20,840 nucleotides of DNA, taken from NCBI GenBank assembly GCA_009840715.1, contig VXNE01000340.1:1-20840 (forward strand), written 5' to 3'. The DNA is from Gammaproteobacteria bacterium. Lineage in GTDB: Bacteria; Pseudomonadota; Gammaproteobacteria; Pseudomonadales; Azotimanducaceae. Positions 1-7,361 of this stretch are shown here, piece after piece; within the stretch, counting starts at the first letter, position 1; each line of letters opens with the position of its first letter. A program made the translations under genes and the position numbers. A model generated the notes under the pieces. That model saw only the letters and a list, made by a program, of their open reading frames with translations, had not been told where the DNA came from and did not search any database.

Positions 1-316
1 GATTTGTGTATAATATACACATGTAGCAGCTCACGCTGTCGCAGACCATGACGACGTGACGGCCCACGGGCTGGCGGAAGATGCGGTTGTAGAAGGTCGC
101 GATGGCGTCGAGGGCGGCGACGGACATGCCGAGGAGCCGCCCGATCGCGGCCAGGCTCGCGTCCGACACCCAGCCCCGGTGCTTCTGGACGATCATCATG
201 GCGTCGATGGCGGCCGACTGCCGGTCCGGCAGGTGCGCGCACTCGTGCTCGATGAGGGCGACCTCCTCGTCGGACAACTGCTCGATGGGCTGGAGGCCGT
301 GCGCCGGTTCGCTCAT
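1..316 (-). CDS. nuoE: NADH-quinone oxidoreductase subunit E (partial, 3' end outside window)
   Basis: Peripheral-arm subunit of respiratory complex I that carries the binuclear N1a [2Fe-2S] cluster next to NuoF. The visible N-terminal part (about 105 residues) is colinear with E. coli NuoE. It contains IDAMMIVQKHRGWVSD, the ATFYNRIFRQPVGRH segment and the first cluster-ligand motif CDSVSC. The ATG at 316-314 overlaps the TGA of nuoCD (313-315) in an ATGA junction, so the two are translationally coupled. After CDSVSCYMC, where the family has a Gly-Tyr step, the frame instead reads ILYTN from an AT-rich palindrome covering the first ~21 bases. That end is therefore suspect as native nuoE sequence. 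The rest of nuoE and presumably nuoF onward lie outside the window. Confidence 0.93.
   Translation of the reverse strand, partial: MSEPAHGLQPIEQLSDEEVALIEHECAHLPDRQSAAIDAMMIVQKHRGWVSDASLAAIGRLLGMSVAALDAIATFYNRIFRQPVGRHVVMVCDSVSCYMCILYTN
5..21. repeat. AT-rich 17-bp perfect palindrome at window edge
   Basis: TGTGTATA-A-TATACACA: 8-base arms around one central A. Its composition is quite unlike the GC-rich nuoE gene it interrupts. It could be the end of an inserted element, an operator-like site or an assembly artefact at a contig end; the sequence alone does not decide. Confidence 0.6.
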
Positions 317-2118
317 CGGTCCACGTCCGCCATGACGAAGTCGATGCTCGCGATGATGGCGATCAGGTCGGCCACCATGAAGCCGTTGCTGATGAACGGA
401 ATCTGCTGCAGCGCGGGGAACGACGGCGTACGGATCCGCGTGCGGTAGGCCATGGTGCCGCCGTCGGACACCGAGTAGTAGGAGTTCCAGCCCTTGGTCG
501 CTTCGATGGTCGTCGCGGACTCGCATGGCGGGATCACGGGACCCCAGCTGACGTTCAGGAAGTGGTGGATGAGCGTCTCGATGTCCTGCATCGTGCGCTC
601 CTTGGCCGGCGGCGTGGTCAGCCGGTGGTTCGCCTTGTAGGGGCCGGGCGGCATGTCGCGGGCGCACTGCTCGATGATGCGCAGGCTCTGCCGGATCTCC
701 TCCGCGCGCACGACGGCGCGGTCGTAGACGTCCCCGTTCTCGGCGGTCGGGATGTCGAACTCGAGCTGGTCGTAGCCGCTGTAGGGGCGGTTCTTGCGGA
801 GGTCCCAGTCGCAGCCGGTCGCCCGCAGCGAGGGACCGGTGATGCCCCATTCGAGGCCTTCCTCGGTGGTGTACGCGCCGATGCCGATCGAGCGCTTCTT
901 CAGGATGTTGTTCTTGAGCGCCATCTTCTCGTAGTGGTCCATGCGCTTCGGCATGTACTTCACGAAGTCGAGCACCATCCGGTCCCAGCCCTTCGGCAGG
1001 TCCTGGGTGACGCCGCCGATGCGGAACCAGCTCGGGTGCATGCGGCCGCCGGTGATCGCCTCGACGATGGAGAACAGGCGCTCGCGGTCCGCGAACATGT
1101 AGAAGACCGGCGACATCTGGCCGACGTCCTGGGCATAGGTGCCGTAGAAGAGGAGGTGGCTCGCGATGCGGAAGAACTCCGACAGCATCACGCGGATGTA
1201 CTGGGCGCGGTCCGGCACCTCGATGCCCGCCATGTTCTCGACGTTCATGACGTAGGGCAGGTTGTTCATCACGCCGCCGAGGTAGTCGACGCGGTCGGTG
1301 TAGGGGATGTAGGTGTGCCAGCTCTGGCGCTCCGCCATCTTCTCCTGGGCGCGGTGGTGGTAGCCGATGTCGGGCACCGCCTGCACGATCACCTCGCCGT
1401 CGAGCTGCAGCGCGATGCGGAACACGCCGTGCACGCTCGGGTGGTTCGGGCCGAGGTTCAGGAACATGAAGTCGGTGTGCTGGGCCTCCCGGCTCATGCC
1501 CCACTCTTCCGGCACGAAGCGCAGCCCCTCCTGCTGCGACTCCTGGAACTCCGGGGTCATCGTGAACGGGTCCATCTCCGTGGCCCGCGCCGGATGCTCC
1601 TTGCGCAGCGGATGCCCCTCCCAGTGGGGGGGCGTCAGGATGCGGCGCAGGTTCGGGTGTCCGGCGAAGTCGATGCCGAACATGTCGAACGCCTCTCGCT
1701 CGTACCAGTCCGCCACCGGGTAGACCGAAGTGACCGTGGGAAGCGAGGCGCGTTGCTCGGGGAGCGCCGCCTTGATGCGTATGTCGCTGTCGTGGCGGAG
1801 CGACATCACGTGGTAGAAGACGGTGAAGTCGGAGTCCGGCTGGCCGTCGCGGGACTGCCGCGTGCGCTCGTCGATCGCCGACAGGTCGAAGAGCAGTTCG
1901 AACCCCTCTTCGTGCTTCAGGTGGCGGAGCACGTCGACCACCTGGGTCCTGTCGACCCAGAGCGTCGGGATGCCGTCCGCGGTTGCCTGGGTGACGCAGC
2001 TTTCCCCGAACCGGGCGCGCAGCGCGGTGACGGAGCCCTCAGCCGGGGAGCCCGAGGGGCTTGCCCCTCGCGAGAGAGAGCCTGGTTCGAGGCCAGGCTC
2101 GACGACGACTTCGCTCAT
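313..2118 (-). CDS. nuoCD: NADH-quinone oxidoreductase fused subunit C/D
   Basis: Complex I connecting subunits C (30 kDa) and D (49 kDa) as one 601-residue chain, close to the length of fused E. coli NuoCD. The NuoC part (about residues 30-205) has WYEREAFDMFGI and GHPNLRRIL (about 138-161) and GHPLRKEHPARATE. The NuoD part (about 215-601) has FLNLGPNHPSVHG, the quinone-site segment DIGYHHRAQEK (His254/His255), QSWHTYIPYTDRVDYLGG and the conserved end SIDFVMADVDR. The fusion is typical of gammaproteobacteria. The first ~30 residues (Pro/Ser/Gly-rich) do not resemble E. coli, and their codons form two strong hairpins. The gene starts 6 bases after the nuoB stop and overlaps nuoE by 4 bases. 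Confidence 0.97.
   Translation of the reverse strand: MSEVVVEPGLEPGSLSRGASPSGSPAEGSVTALRARFGESCVTQATADGIPTLWVDRTQVVDVLRHLKHEEGFELLFDLSAIDERTRQSRDGQPDSDFTVFYHVMSLRHDSDIRIKAALPEQRASLPTVTSVYPVADWYEREAFDMFGIDFAGHPNLRRILTPPHWEGHPLRKEHPARATEMDPFTMTPEFQESQQEGLRFVPEEWGMSREAQHTDFMFLNLGPNHPSVHGVFRIALQLDGEVIVQAVPDIGYHHRAQEKMAERQSWHTYIPYTDRVDYLGGVMNNLPYVMNVENMAGIEVPDRAQYIRVMLSEFFRIASHLLFYGTYAQDVGQMSPVFYMFADRERLFSIVEAITGGRMHPSWFRIGGVTQDLPKGWDRMVLDFVKYMPKRMDHYEKMALKNNILKKRSIGIGAYTTEEGLEWGITGPSLRATGCDWDLRKNRPYSGYDQLEFDIPTAENGDVYDRAVVRAEEIRQSLRIIEQCARDMPPGPYKANHRLTTPPAKERTMQDIETLIHHFLNVSWGPVIPPCESATTIEATKGWNSYYSVSDGGTMAYRTRIRTPSFPALQQIPFISNGFMVADLIAIIASIDFVMADVDR
2053..2100. repeat. Two tandem hairpins inside the nuoCD N-terminal codons (REP-like)
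   Basis: CGAGGGGC-TT-GCCCCTCG (2053-2070) and GAGCCTGG-7 nt-CCAGGCTC (2078-2100) are both perfect 8-bp stems, 7 bases apart. They encode the poorly conserved N-terminal extension of NuoCD. On the minus strand the first contains GGGCAAGCCC, preceded by TCGCGAG, which resembles the core of REP elements known from Pseudomonas and relatives. Each hairpin is visible directly; REP kinship is an inference. Confidence 0.55.
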
Positions 2119-2124
2119 GGTCCG

Positions 2125-2829
2125 CTACCGCCGCTTCAACAGCGCGTCCGACAGGGGCGCGTCGCCGACCGTGGTCGGTTCCGCAAGGGTCGACACTTCC
2201 ATGCGCGCGGCGTTGCGCTTGTCGCGCTGGCTCGGCGCGTACTTCGACACGGAGCCGTCCTCCCCGATCATCCAGGAGAGCGGCCGGTGGGTGTTCCTGA
2301 TGGACTCCTGCAGGAGCGTCAGGCCCTGCATGAAGGCCTCCGGCCGGGGTGGGCACCCGGGTACGTAGACGTCGACGGGCAGGAACTTGTCGGCGCCCTG
2401 CACGACGCTGTAGACGTCGAACATGCCGCCCGAGTTCGCGCACGAGCCCATGGAGATCACCCAGCGGGGCTCGAGGAGCTGTTCGTAGAGGTGCTGCAGC
2501 ACGGGCGCCATCTTCCGGAACACCGTGCCGGACACGACGATCAGGTCCGCCTGGCGCGGCGTCGCGCGAATGACCTCGGCGCCGAAGCGGGCGGCATCGT
2601 GGCGCGACGTGAGCGCCGTCGCCATCTCCACGTAGCAGCACGAGAGCCCGAAGTTGAACGGCCAGATCGAGTTGGCCCGACCCCAGGCAACGAGGTCCTC
2701 GAGCTTCGCCGTCAGGACGCCGCGCGCCGCGTCCTCCTCGTAGGCCGCGTCCACGGCCGCCATCGGGGCGTCCGCTTCCGTCTTGATGAGTCGCCACTGC
2801 ACGGGATCAACCGCTCCCGGCGCTGTCAC
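2125..2829 (-). CDS. nuoB: NADH-quinone oxidoreductase subunit B
   Basis: Complex I subunit (PSST homologue) that holds the N2 [4Fe-4S] cluster, the last electron carrier before quinone. The 234-residue product has the four expected ligands: adjacent Cys64-Cys65 in NFGLSCCYVEM, Cys130 in ISMGSCANSGG and Cys159 in YVPGCPPRPEA. Numbering is one off from E. coli NuoB. The C-terminal ~40 residues after the core are variable, as usual. The start overlaps the end of nuoA by 23 bases, and nuoCD follows after 6 bases, so the three are clearly one operon. Confidence 0.97.
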   Translation of the reverse strand: MTAPGAVDPVQWRLIKTEADAPMAAVDAAYEEDAARGVLTAKLEDLVAWGRANSIWPFNFGLSCCYVEMATALTSRHDAARFGAEVIRATPRQADLIVVSGTVFRKMAPVLQHLYEQLLEPRWVISMGSCANSGGMFDVYSVVQGADKFLPVDVYVPGCPPRPEAFMQGLTLLQESIRNTHRPLSWMIGEDGSVSKYAPSQRDKRNAARMEVSTLAEPTTVGDAPLSDALLKRR

Positions 2830-3244
2830 CCGCGCCGGCCCGAGCGTAGCCGGGCGTACGGGCGTGGCGGCTCTTGATGCCCCAGTCCAGTGCGCCGCTT
2901 CGGTACTCGTAGACCAGCGCGACCAGCAGTATGACGATGAACACGCCGGCGCCGATGTAGCCGCGCCACCCGAGCTCGAAGAAGGCGACCGCCCAGCCGA
3001 TGATGAAGATGGTCTCGAGATCGAAGATCACGAAGAACATCGCGATCAGGTAGAACTCGATGGAGAACCGGCTCTCTTCGGCATCGCCGGCCGGGACGAC
3101 GCCGGATTCGAAGGGGAGGGTCCGGGCGCCGCCGTGCCGTGCCTTGGCTCCGATGAACCATGCGGCGGTGAGGGACACGGCGAGCAGCGCGGCCACCGTA
3201 AGCGCATAGAGCAAGAACGGCAGGATGTCGTGACCTTCCGTCAT
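2807..3244 (-). CDS. nuoA: NADH-quinone oxidoreductase subunit A
   Basis: Small membrane subunit of complex I at the junction of the peripheral and membrane arms. The 145-residue product has three hydrophobic helices: about 8-32, 62-86 (FYLIAMFFVIFDLETIFIIG) and 92-113. The family signature FESG and the acidic FDLET in helix 2 are present. It is the first gene of the nuo operon. An upstream minus-strand TATAGT box lies at 3344-3339, followed by a leader of roughly 90 bases. The C-terminal tail after ALDW is Ala/Gly-rich and overlaps nuoB. Confidence 0.96.
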   Translation of the reverse strand: MTEGHDILPFLLYALTVAALLAVSLTAAWFIGAKARHGGARTLPFESGVVPAGDAEESRFSIEFYLIAMFFVIFDLETIFIIGWAVAFFELGWRGYIGAGVFIVILLVALVYEYRSGALDWGIKSRHARTPGYARAGAGDSAGSG

Positions 3245-3338
3245 CGGCGGTCCGAAGTGGCTCCTCTTCGCCGTGATTTCGTCGTGAGTGTCGCGCCGGT
3301 GCGCCGGCTCCCCAAGGCGGCCGGCGAAAGCGGGCGGT

Positions 3339-3344
3339 ACTATA
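3339..3344 (-). promoter_or_regulatory. Probable -10 box for the nuo operon
   Basis: TATAGT on the minus strand within TGTATAGTA, in otherwise very GC-rich DNA. No good -35 is seen at 17-18 bp (TGGCGT/CTGGCG). The -35 position falls within the inverted repeat at 3354-3373, so a bound regulator is possible. Confidence 0.4.
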
Positions 3345-3353
3345 CAGGCGCGC

Positions 3354-3373
3354 CCGTTCGGACGCCAGAACGG
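3354..3373. repeat. Inverted repeat upstream of nuoA promoter
   Basis: CCGTTC-8 nt-GAACGG, perfect 6-base arms, placed over the -35 position of the putative nuoA promoter and abutting the next inverted repeat. It may be an operator or part of a bidirectional termination structure. Confidence 0.35.
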
Positions 3374-3406
3374 AGGACCGAAAACGGGGCTGGAACGGCG
3401 GTCCTC
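3373..3406 (-). terminator. Possible terminator of the PIN/RHH operon
   Basis: GAGGACCG and CGGTCCTC form a perfect 8-bp stem with an 18-base loop that begins right at the toxin stop codon. On the minus strand a TTTT run sits in the loop rather than after the stem, so this is not a classical intrinsic terminator. A structural 3' end is the best guess. Confidence 0.35.
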
Positions 3407-3794
3407 AGGGCAGGACGGTGACGTTGGGGTACGCGGCGAATCCGCGGTCGAAAGTCAGGGCGCGAGAGATGCCGTTGGCCTGCATCACGGCGAGGTGCAG
3501 GCAGTCCCGACTCGACAGCTCGGGATGCGCCGCGATGATCTCCTCCGCCAGCCCGACATCGGCCCGGGTGATCGGGAACACGGTGGTGACGAGATCGTCC
3601 AGTAGGTGGAATGCATCGCCGATCGCCTCGCGTCGCGAGATCGATGCGTACCTGTGGATAACCTCCTGGTAGACCTCCGCGCTTGTGACGAGGCGCTCGG
3701 ACGGGGCTCGTGCGAGGAACTCCGCCGCCCGATCCCGGTTCGGGTGCGACGCGCCCACGAGGTACATGGGGACGTTGGAGTCAACGAAGATCAC
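3405..3794 (-). CDS. PIN-domain toxin (VapC-like ribonuclease)
   Basis: Toxin of a type II toxin-antitoxin pair; PIN proteins are Mg2+-dependent ribonucleases. The 129-residue product shows the acidic set of the fold: Asp5 in MIFVDSN, Glu44 in AEVYQEVIHRY, Asp97 in SSRDCLHLAVMQ and Asp116 in ALTFDRGF. The start is a GTG at 3794-3792, lying inside the antitoxin gene (14-base overlap). That arrangement makes toxin translation depend on antitoxin translation. RNA target and specificity cannot be read from sequence. Confidence 0.9.
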   Translation of the reverse strand: MIFVDSNVPMYLVGASHPNRDRAAEFLARAPSERLVTSAEVYQEVIHRYASISRREAIGDAFHLLDDLVTTVFPITRADVGLAEEIIAAHPELSSRDCLHLAVMQANGISRALTFDRGFAAYPNVTVLP

Positions 3795-4101
3795 GACCCC
3801 GCTCGATGTCCGCCAGCATCTCGTCGATGTCGCCCGTCGGGTGATTGCAGGCCAACGCTCGTTCGATCACGCCGCGGCGGCGCGCTGCCGGGTCGTCGCC
3901 GCTACGCCACAAACCGGCTTCCTCCTCGAGCTCCGCGGTGCGGCGTTCGACCAGATCGAGGACTTCGCTGACCATGCGGCGACGCGTCGCGCTGCAGGCC
4001 GTCTTGAAGCGCAGGTGCAGGCTCTCGGGCAGATTCACGCTGAGCCGCTTGACCGGCTCGATGTGCTCCGGTTGGGGCTCTTGACCCTTTGCGGGCGGCA
4101 T
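3781..4101 (-). CDS. Ribbon-helix-helix antitoxin
   Basis: Partner of the downstream PIN toxin. The 106-residue product has a ribbon-helix-helix DNA-binding segment at about residues 17-55: strand VKRLSVNLPESL, then helices LHLRFKTACSA and RRRMVSEVLDLVERRTAEL. The C-terminal ~40 acidic residues (HPTGDIDEMLADIERGRDLR) are the likely toxin-binding tail. The ATG at 4101 is preferred over upstream in-frame starts because AGAGGAA precedes it by about 8 bases and homology-like sequence begins soon after. Such antitoxins usually repress their own promoter, and palindromes lie upstream at 4149-4167. Confidence 0.85.
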   Translation of the reverse strand: MPPAKGQEPQPEHIEPVKRLSVNLPESLHLRFKTACSATRRRMVSEVLDLVERRTAELEEEAGLWRSGDDPAARRRGVIERALACNHPTGDIDEMLADIERGRDLR

Positions 4102-4144
4102 GGTCGGTTCCTCTTCGAGACGCCAAGCTGACGTGGCCGAGCCT

Positions 4145-4167
4145 ACTATACAATTTTGTACATATGT
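4145..4167 (-). promoter_or_regulatory. Putative promoter/operator of the RHH-PIN operon
   Basis: A minus-strand TATAGT (4150-4145) overlaps the palindrome TACAA-TT-TTGTA (4149-4160), which is followed directly by the palindrome ACATATGT (4160-4167). The cluster is the only AT-rich stretch between the antitoxin and the divergent DUF3604 gene. It fits autorepression by the RHH antitoxin. Confidence 0.45.
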
Positions 4168-4263
4168 GCGTTCCGCGATTGCCGGACTCTTCACGGTGCG
4201 CATCTGGACCGGACTCAGACATGCGCTTAGGCTGGTCCGCGAGCCTGGCTTGGGGGCCTGTTG

Positions 4264-5976
4264 ATGATCCAGTGGACCGCCACCCGCGGGTCCGTGCTGA
4301 TGCTGATGTGTCTTGCTGCCATGGCCGTCATGGCCGACACGCGCAACGCCTACTTCGGCGATCTCCACATCCACACGCGCTACTCCTACGACTCGTTCTT
4401 CTTCGGCACGGTGGCCTCGCCGGACGATGCCTACGAGTTCGCGAAGGGCAAGCCGATGGTGACCCCTGCCGGCGCCACGATCCAGCTTCATACACCCCTC
4501 GACTTCTACGCGGTCACCGACCACTACTTCTTCCTCGGGCAATGGTGGGCGTCGAAACACGACCCGGACCATCCGTACCGGGACGACCCGGTCGTGCAGG
4601 ACATCATCGCGCGCAACGACTTCGGCGACGCGTTCCGCTTCCCGCACGACCGGGTGGTCGAGGCGGACCTCAAGACCGCGTGGAAGGACATCCAGGCGGC
4701 CGCGGAGCGACACAACGATCCGGGCACGTTCACCACCTTCATCGGCTTCGAGTTCACGCCGGAGAAGAACATGGACGGCCAGCACCGCGTGGTCGTCTAC
4801 CGGGACACCCGGGTGCCGGAACTCCTGATCGGCCGCATCGAGACGCTGAACCCGGAAGACCTGTGGGACTGGATGGACCGGCACCGGGCCGACGGCATCG
4901 AGGCGCTGGCGATCCCGCACAACACGAACCTCTCCGGCGGGCGGATGTTCGAAGGCACGTACTTCGATGGCTCGCCCATGGACGTCGCTTACGCGGAACG
5001 GCGCATGCGCAACGAGCCGTTGGTCGAGATCGCCCAGATGAAGGGAACGTCGGACACGCACCCGTTCCTATCGCCCAACGACGAGTGGGCCGACTTCGAG
5101 ATCCGGCCGTTCAAGCTCGGGCCACATGCGCGGAGCGATCCCAAGGGCAGCTACGTGCGCGACGCGCTCCTGCAGGGCCTCGAGTTCGACGAGCGCCTCG
5201 GGGTCAACCCGTACCGCTACGGCATCGTGGCGGCGAGCGATACGCACATCGCGGGCCAGACCTACTCCGAGGAGGCATTCACGATCCAGTACGGTGCGCA
5301 CGCGCCCGTGGAGCGGTTCGGCTCCGTTCCCGTGGACGAGGCGGTGCTGGCCTACCGGGAAACTTCGAGTCGGTATCACGGCGCCGCGGCGCTCGCGGGC
5401 GTGTGGGCGCCGGAGAACACCCGCGAGGCTATCTACGAGGCGTTCCGGCGCCGGGAGACGTTCGGCACCAGCGGCCCGCGCATCAAGGTGCGCCTGACGG
5501 GCGGGTTCCAGACGCCGGTAGCGCAGGGCGCCGAGGTGACGGCCGGCGAAGGCAGGCCGACCTTCCAGGCGTGGGCGATGGCGGACCCCGCCGGCGCGAA
5601 GCTGCAGCGGTTGCAGATCGTGAAGGGTTGGCTGGAGGACGGCCGGGGACGGGAGCAGGTCTTCGATGTCGCCTGCTCTGACGGCCTGGCCGTGGATCCG
5701 CAGACGCACCGCTGTCCCGACAACGGCGCCATCGTGGACGTGGCGAATTGTGCCTACGCCCCGGAGCCGGGCGCCGCGCAGCTGGAGGCCGCCTGGGAGG
5801 ACGCCGATTATGAACCGGGCCAGCGCGCCTTTTACTACGTGCGCGTCCTGGAGAACCCCACCTGCCGTTGGTCCACGTGGGATGCGATTCGCGCCGGCAC
5901 GTCGCGGCGGCCGGACCTGCCCGCAACGATCCAGGAACGGGCGTGGAGTTCCCCGATCTGGGTGCGGCCAGGGTAG
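4264..5976 (+). CDS. DUF3604 domain protein, secreted, PHP-like metal-dependent
   Basis: DUF3604 proteins resemble the PHP superfamily of metal-dependent phosphoesterases; their substrate is generally unknown. The product (570 residues from ATG 4264) starts with a hydrophobic stretch at about 11-24 ending in VMA, a likely signal peptide. Metal-type motifs follow: GDLHIHTRYSYDSF (His35, His37), AVTDHYFF (Asp86, His87), LAIPHNTN and AASDTHIAGQ. A later segment (GTSGPRIKVRLTGGF) and a beta-rich C-terminal part with several Cys complete the family layout. A TTG at 4261 is also possible as start; the GGGGG run 5-9 bases before favours this pair. It is divergent from the antitoxin operon and convergent with the phosphatase gene. 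Confidence 0.9.
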   Translation: MIQWTATRGSVLMLMCLAAMAVMADTRNAYFGDLHIHTRYSYDSFFFGTVASPDDAYEFAKGKPMVTPAGATIQLHTPLDFYAVTDHYFFLGQWWASKHDPDHPYRDDPVVQDIIARNDFGDAFRFPHDRVVEADLKTAWKDIQAAAERHNDPGTFTTFIGFEFTPEKNMDGQHRVVVYRDTRVPELLIGRIETLNPEDLWDWMDRHRADGIEALAIPHNTNLSGGRMFEGTYFDGSPMDVAYAERRMRNEPLVEIAQMKGTSDTHPFLSPNDEWADFEIRPFKLGPHARSDPKGSYVRDALLQGLEFDERLGVNPYRYGIVAASDTHIAGQTYSEEAFTIQYGAHAPVERFGSVPVDEAVLAYRETSSRYHGAAALAGVWAPENTREAIYEAFRRRETFGTSGPRIKVRLTGGFQTPVAQGAEVTAGEGRPTFQAWAMADPAGAKLQRLQIVKGWLEDGRGREQVFDVACSDGLAVDPQTHRCPDNGAIVDVANCAYAPEPGAAQLEAAWEDADYEPGQRAFYYVRVLENPTCRWSTWDAIRAGTSRRPDLPATIQERAWSSPIWVRPG

Positions 5977-6036
5977 ACGTCGGGGACGCCCTTGAGTGCC
6001 GTCTCGTGGTTCTACTGGCGCTCGGCCCAGGCGACG

Positions 6037-6858
6037 TTAGCGCAGTAGTGCCCCGCGGATCTTCGCTACCGTTTCGACGCCGACCCCGATGGCCTCGACG
6101 TAACCCATCGGGGACCCGTACTCCGCCCGCAGGTCGTCCAGGAGTCCCGCCATGGTGGCCGCGCTGCACTGGACGAGCTGTAGCCATTGGGGTTCCGTGA
6201 GCCCGAACGTCGCCAACTGCTCGACGAAGTGGCGCGTGTGCGGGCGGAGCTGCTCTCCGCTCACGCGATAGTCCTCGCAGATGAGGGCTTCGTCGACGCC
6301 CAGGACGGTCAGCGCGAGGGCGGCGGCGATGCCGGTCCGGTCGCGGCCGCCGCTGCAGTGGAACACCGTGGGACCCGTGGCCGGGTCCGCGAGCCGCTCC
6401 AGAAACGCGCGGTAGGCGCGCCTGCCGGTGTCGCCGCGCACGAGGTCGCGGTACATCGCCCTCTCGAAACCGCCTCCGGGCGCCGACGCCTTCCATGCCG
6501 CGGCCTGCTCCCCCGCCACCGCCCGCTGCTGCGCGACGAACGCGGCGTCGGACAGGGGCGGCAGGTGCAGGGCCGTCACGCCGTGGCGCGCCCAGTCCAC
6601 CAGCCCGTCCTGCTCCCGCTCGCCGGGGTCGCGAAAGTCGATGACGGTCCGGATGCCGAGGGTGTCCCGAAGGGTGCCAAGACCGGCCTCGGTGATCGCG
6701 TGCATCAGTCCGGAACGCAGTAGCCGGCGCGGACGGACCTGCGCGCCGTCACGGGTCCGCAGTCCGCCGAGGTCGCGCAGGTTGACCGCGCCTTCGACGA
6801 GGCCGTCGAGGTCTCGTGGTTCAGAGGCCAGGGCTTCCCTCCCTTCGCGATCCGGCAT
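6037..6858 (-). CDS. Tyrosine-protein phosphatase, DSP/SIW14-like family
   Basis: Cysteine-dependent phosphatase of the bacterial tyrosine phosphatase type (Y_phosphatase3-like). The 273-residue product has NLRDLGGLRT (about 26-35), DFRDPGE (about 74-80) and the P-loop VFHCSGGRDRTG, with nucleophile Cys168 and Arg174 in the C(x)5R arrangement. It lacks a signal peptide. It is third in a minus-strand operon after metY and the CoA-binding gene, 23 bases behind the latter. Substrate (protein, phosphoinositide or other) cannot be inferred. Confidence 0.88.
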   Translation of the reverse strand: MPDREGREALASEPRDLDGLVEGAVNLRDLGGLRTRDGAQVRPRRLLRSGLMHAITEAGLGTLRDTLGIRTVIDFRDPGEREQDGLVDWARHGVTALHLPPLSDAAFVAQQRAVAGEQAAAWKASAPGGGFERAMYRDLVRGDTGRRAYRAFLERLADPATGPTVFHCSGGRDRTGIAAALALTVLGVDEALICEDYRVSGEQLRPHTRHFVEQLATFGLTEPQWLQLVQCSAATMAGLLDDLRAEYGSPMGYVEAIGVGVETVAKIRGALLR

Positions 6859-6881
6859 AGGGTCCGTGTTGTGTCCGGCCC

Positions 6882-7361
6882 TCAGGGCGCCTGGCGTCGC
6901 GCTGAGATCACGCCTGTATCGAACCCGAGCACGTGCATGCGGCCGATGTACCGCGCGTGCTCGATCTTGAAGCAGCGGTCCATGACCACGGCGAGGCCAC
7001 CGCCGGTCGCGATCTCGGCGCCTTCCGGGCTGATCACGCCGAACTGCAGCCAGAGGGCGCGCGCGCCGGTCGCCACCGCCTCCCGGGCGATGCCGGGGAC
7101 GGCGTCGGGGGCGCGGAAGACGTCCACGAGGTCCACCGGCTCCGGGACGTCCGACAGGCTCGGATACGAGCGTTCGCCGAGGACTTCCTCCTCACGCGGG
7201 TTCACCGGGATGACGCGGTAGCCGTGCCGCGCGGCGTAGAAGCCGACGAAGTTGCTTGCGCGCAGCACGTTGGAGGACAGCCCGACGATGGCCACCGTGC
7301 GCGCCTGGTGCAGGACGCGCTGGATGACTTCGGGGTCCTGGTAGGCCGAGAGGTCTGTCAT
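6882..7361 (-). CDS. CoA-binding domain protein (YccU-type)
   Basis: Small stand-alone Rossmann-fold CoA-binding protein of 159 residues. Visible features are the N-terminal nucleotide-binding segment ARTVAIVGLSSN (about 20-31), GYRVIPVNPRE (48-57), a VDLVDVFRAP motif and ALWLQFGVISPEG. The final MDRCFKIEHARY is typical of the family, whose role is not established. The start ATG (7361-7359) overlaps the metY stop in an ATGA junction, which indicates translational coupling with a methionine/cysteine biosynthetic enzyme. Confidence 0.9.
   Translation of the reverse strand: MTDLSAYQDPEVIQRVLHQARTVAIVGLSSNVLRASNFVGFYAARHGYRVIPVNPREEEVLGERSYPSLSDVPEPVDLVDVFRAPDAVPGIAREAVATGARALWLQFGVISPEGAEIATGGGLAVVMDRCFKIEHARYIGRMHVLGFDTGVISARRQAP

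Noticed and set aside
562..2877. 771-residue open frame on the plus strand
   Set aside because: Antisense shadow of nuoCD and nuoB; low-complexity composition (Val/Ala/Arg/Asp-rich) and no recognisable motifs.
3781..5061. 426-residue minus-strand frame read as one protein
   Set aside because: Only the last 106 residues are the RHH antitoxin with its own start and ribosome-binding site; the rest is antisense to the DUF3604 gene.
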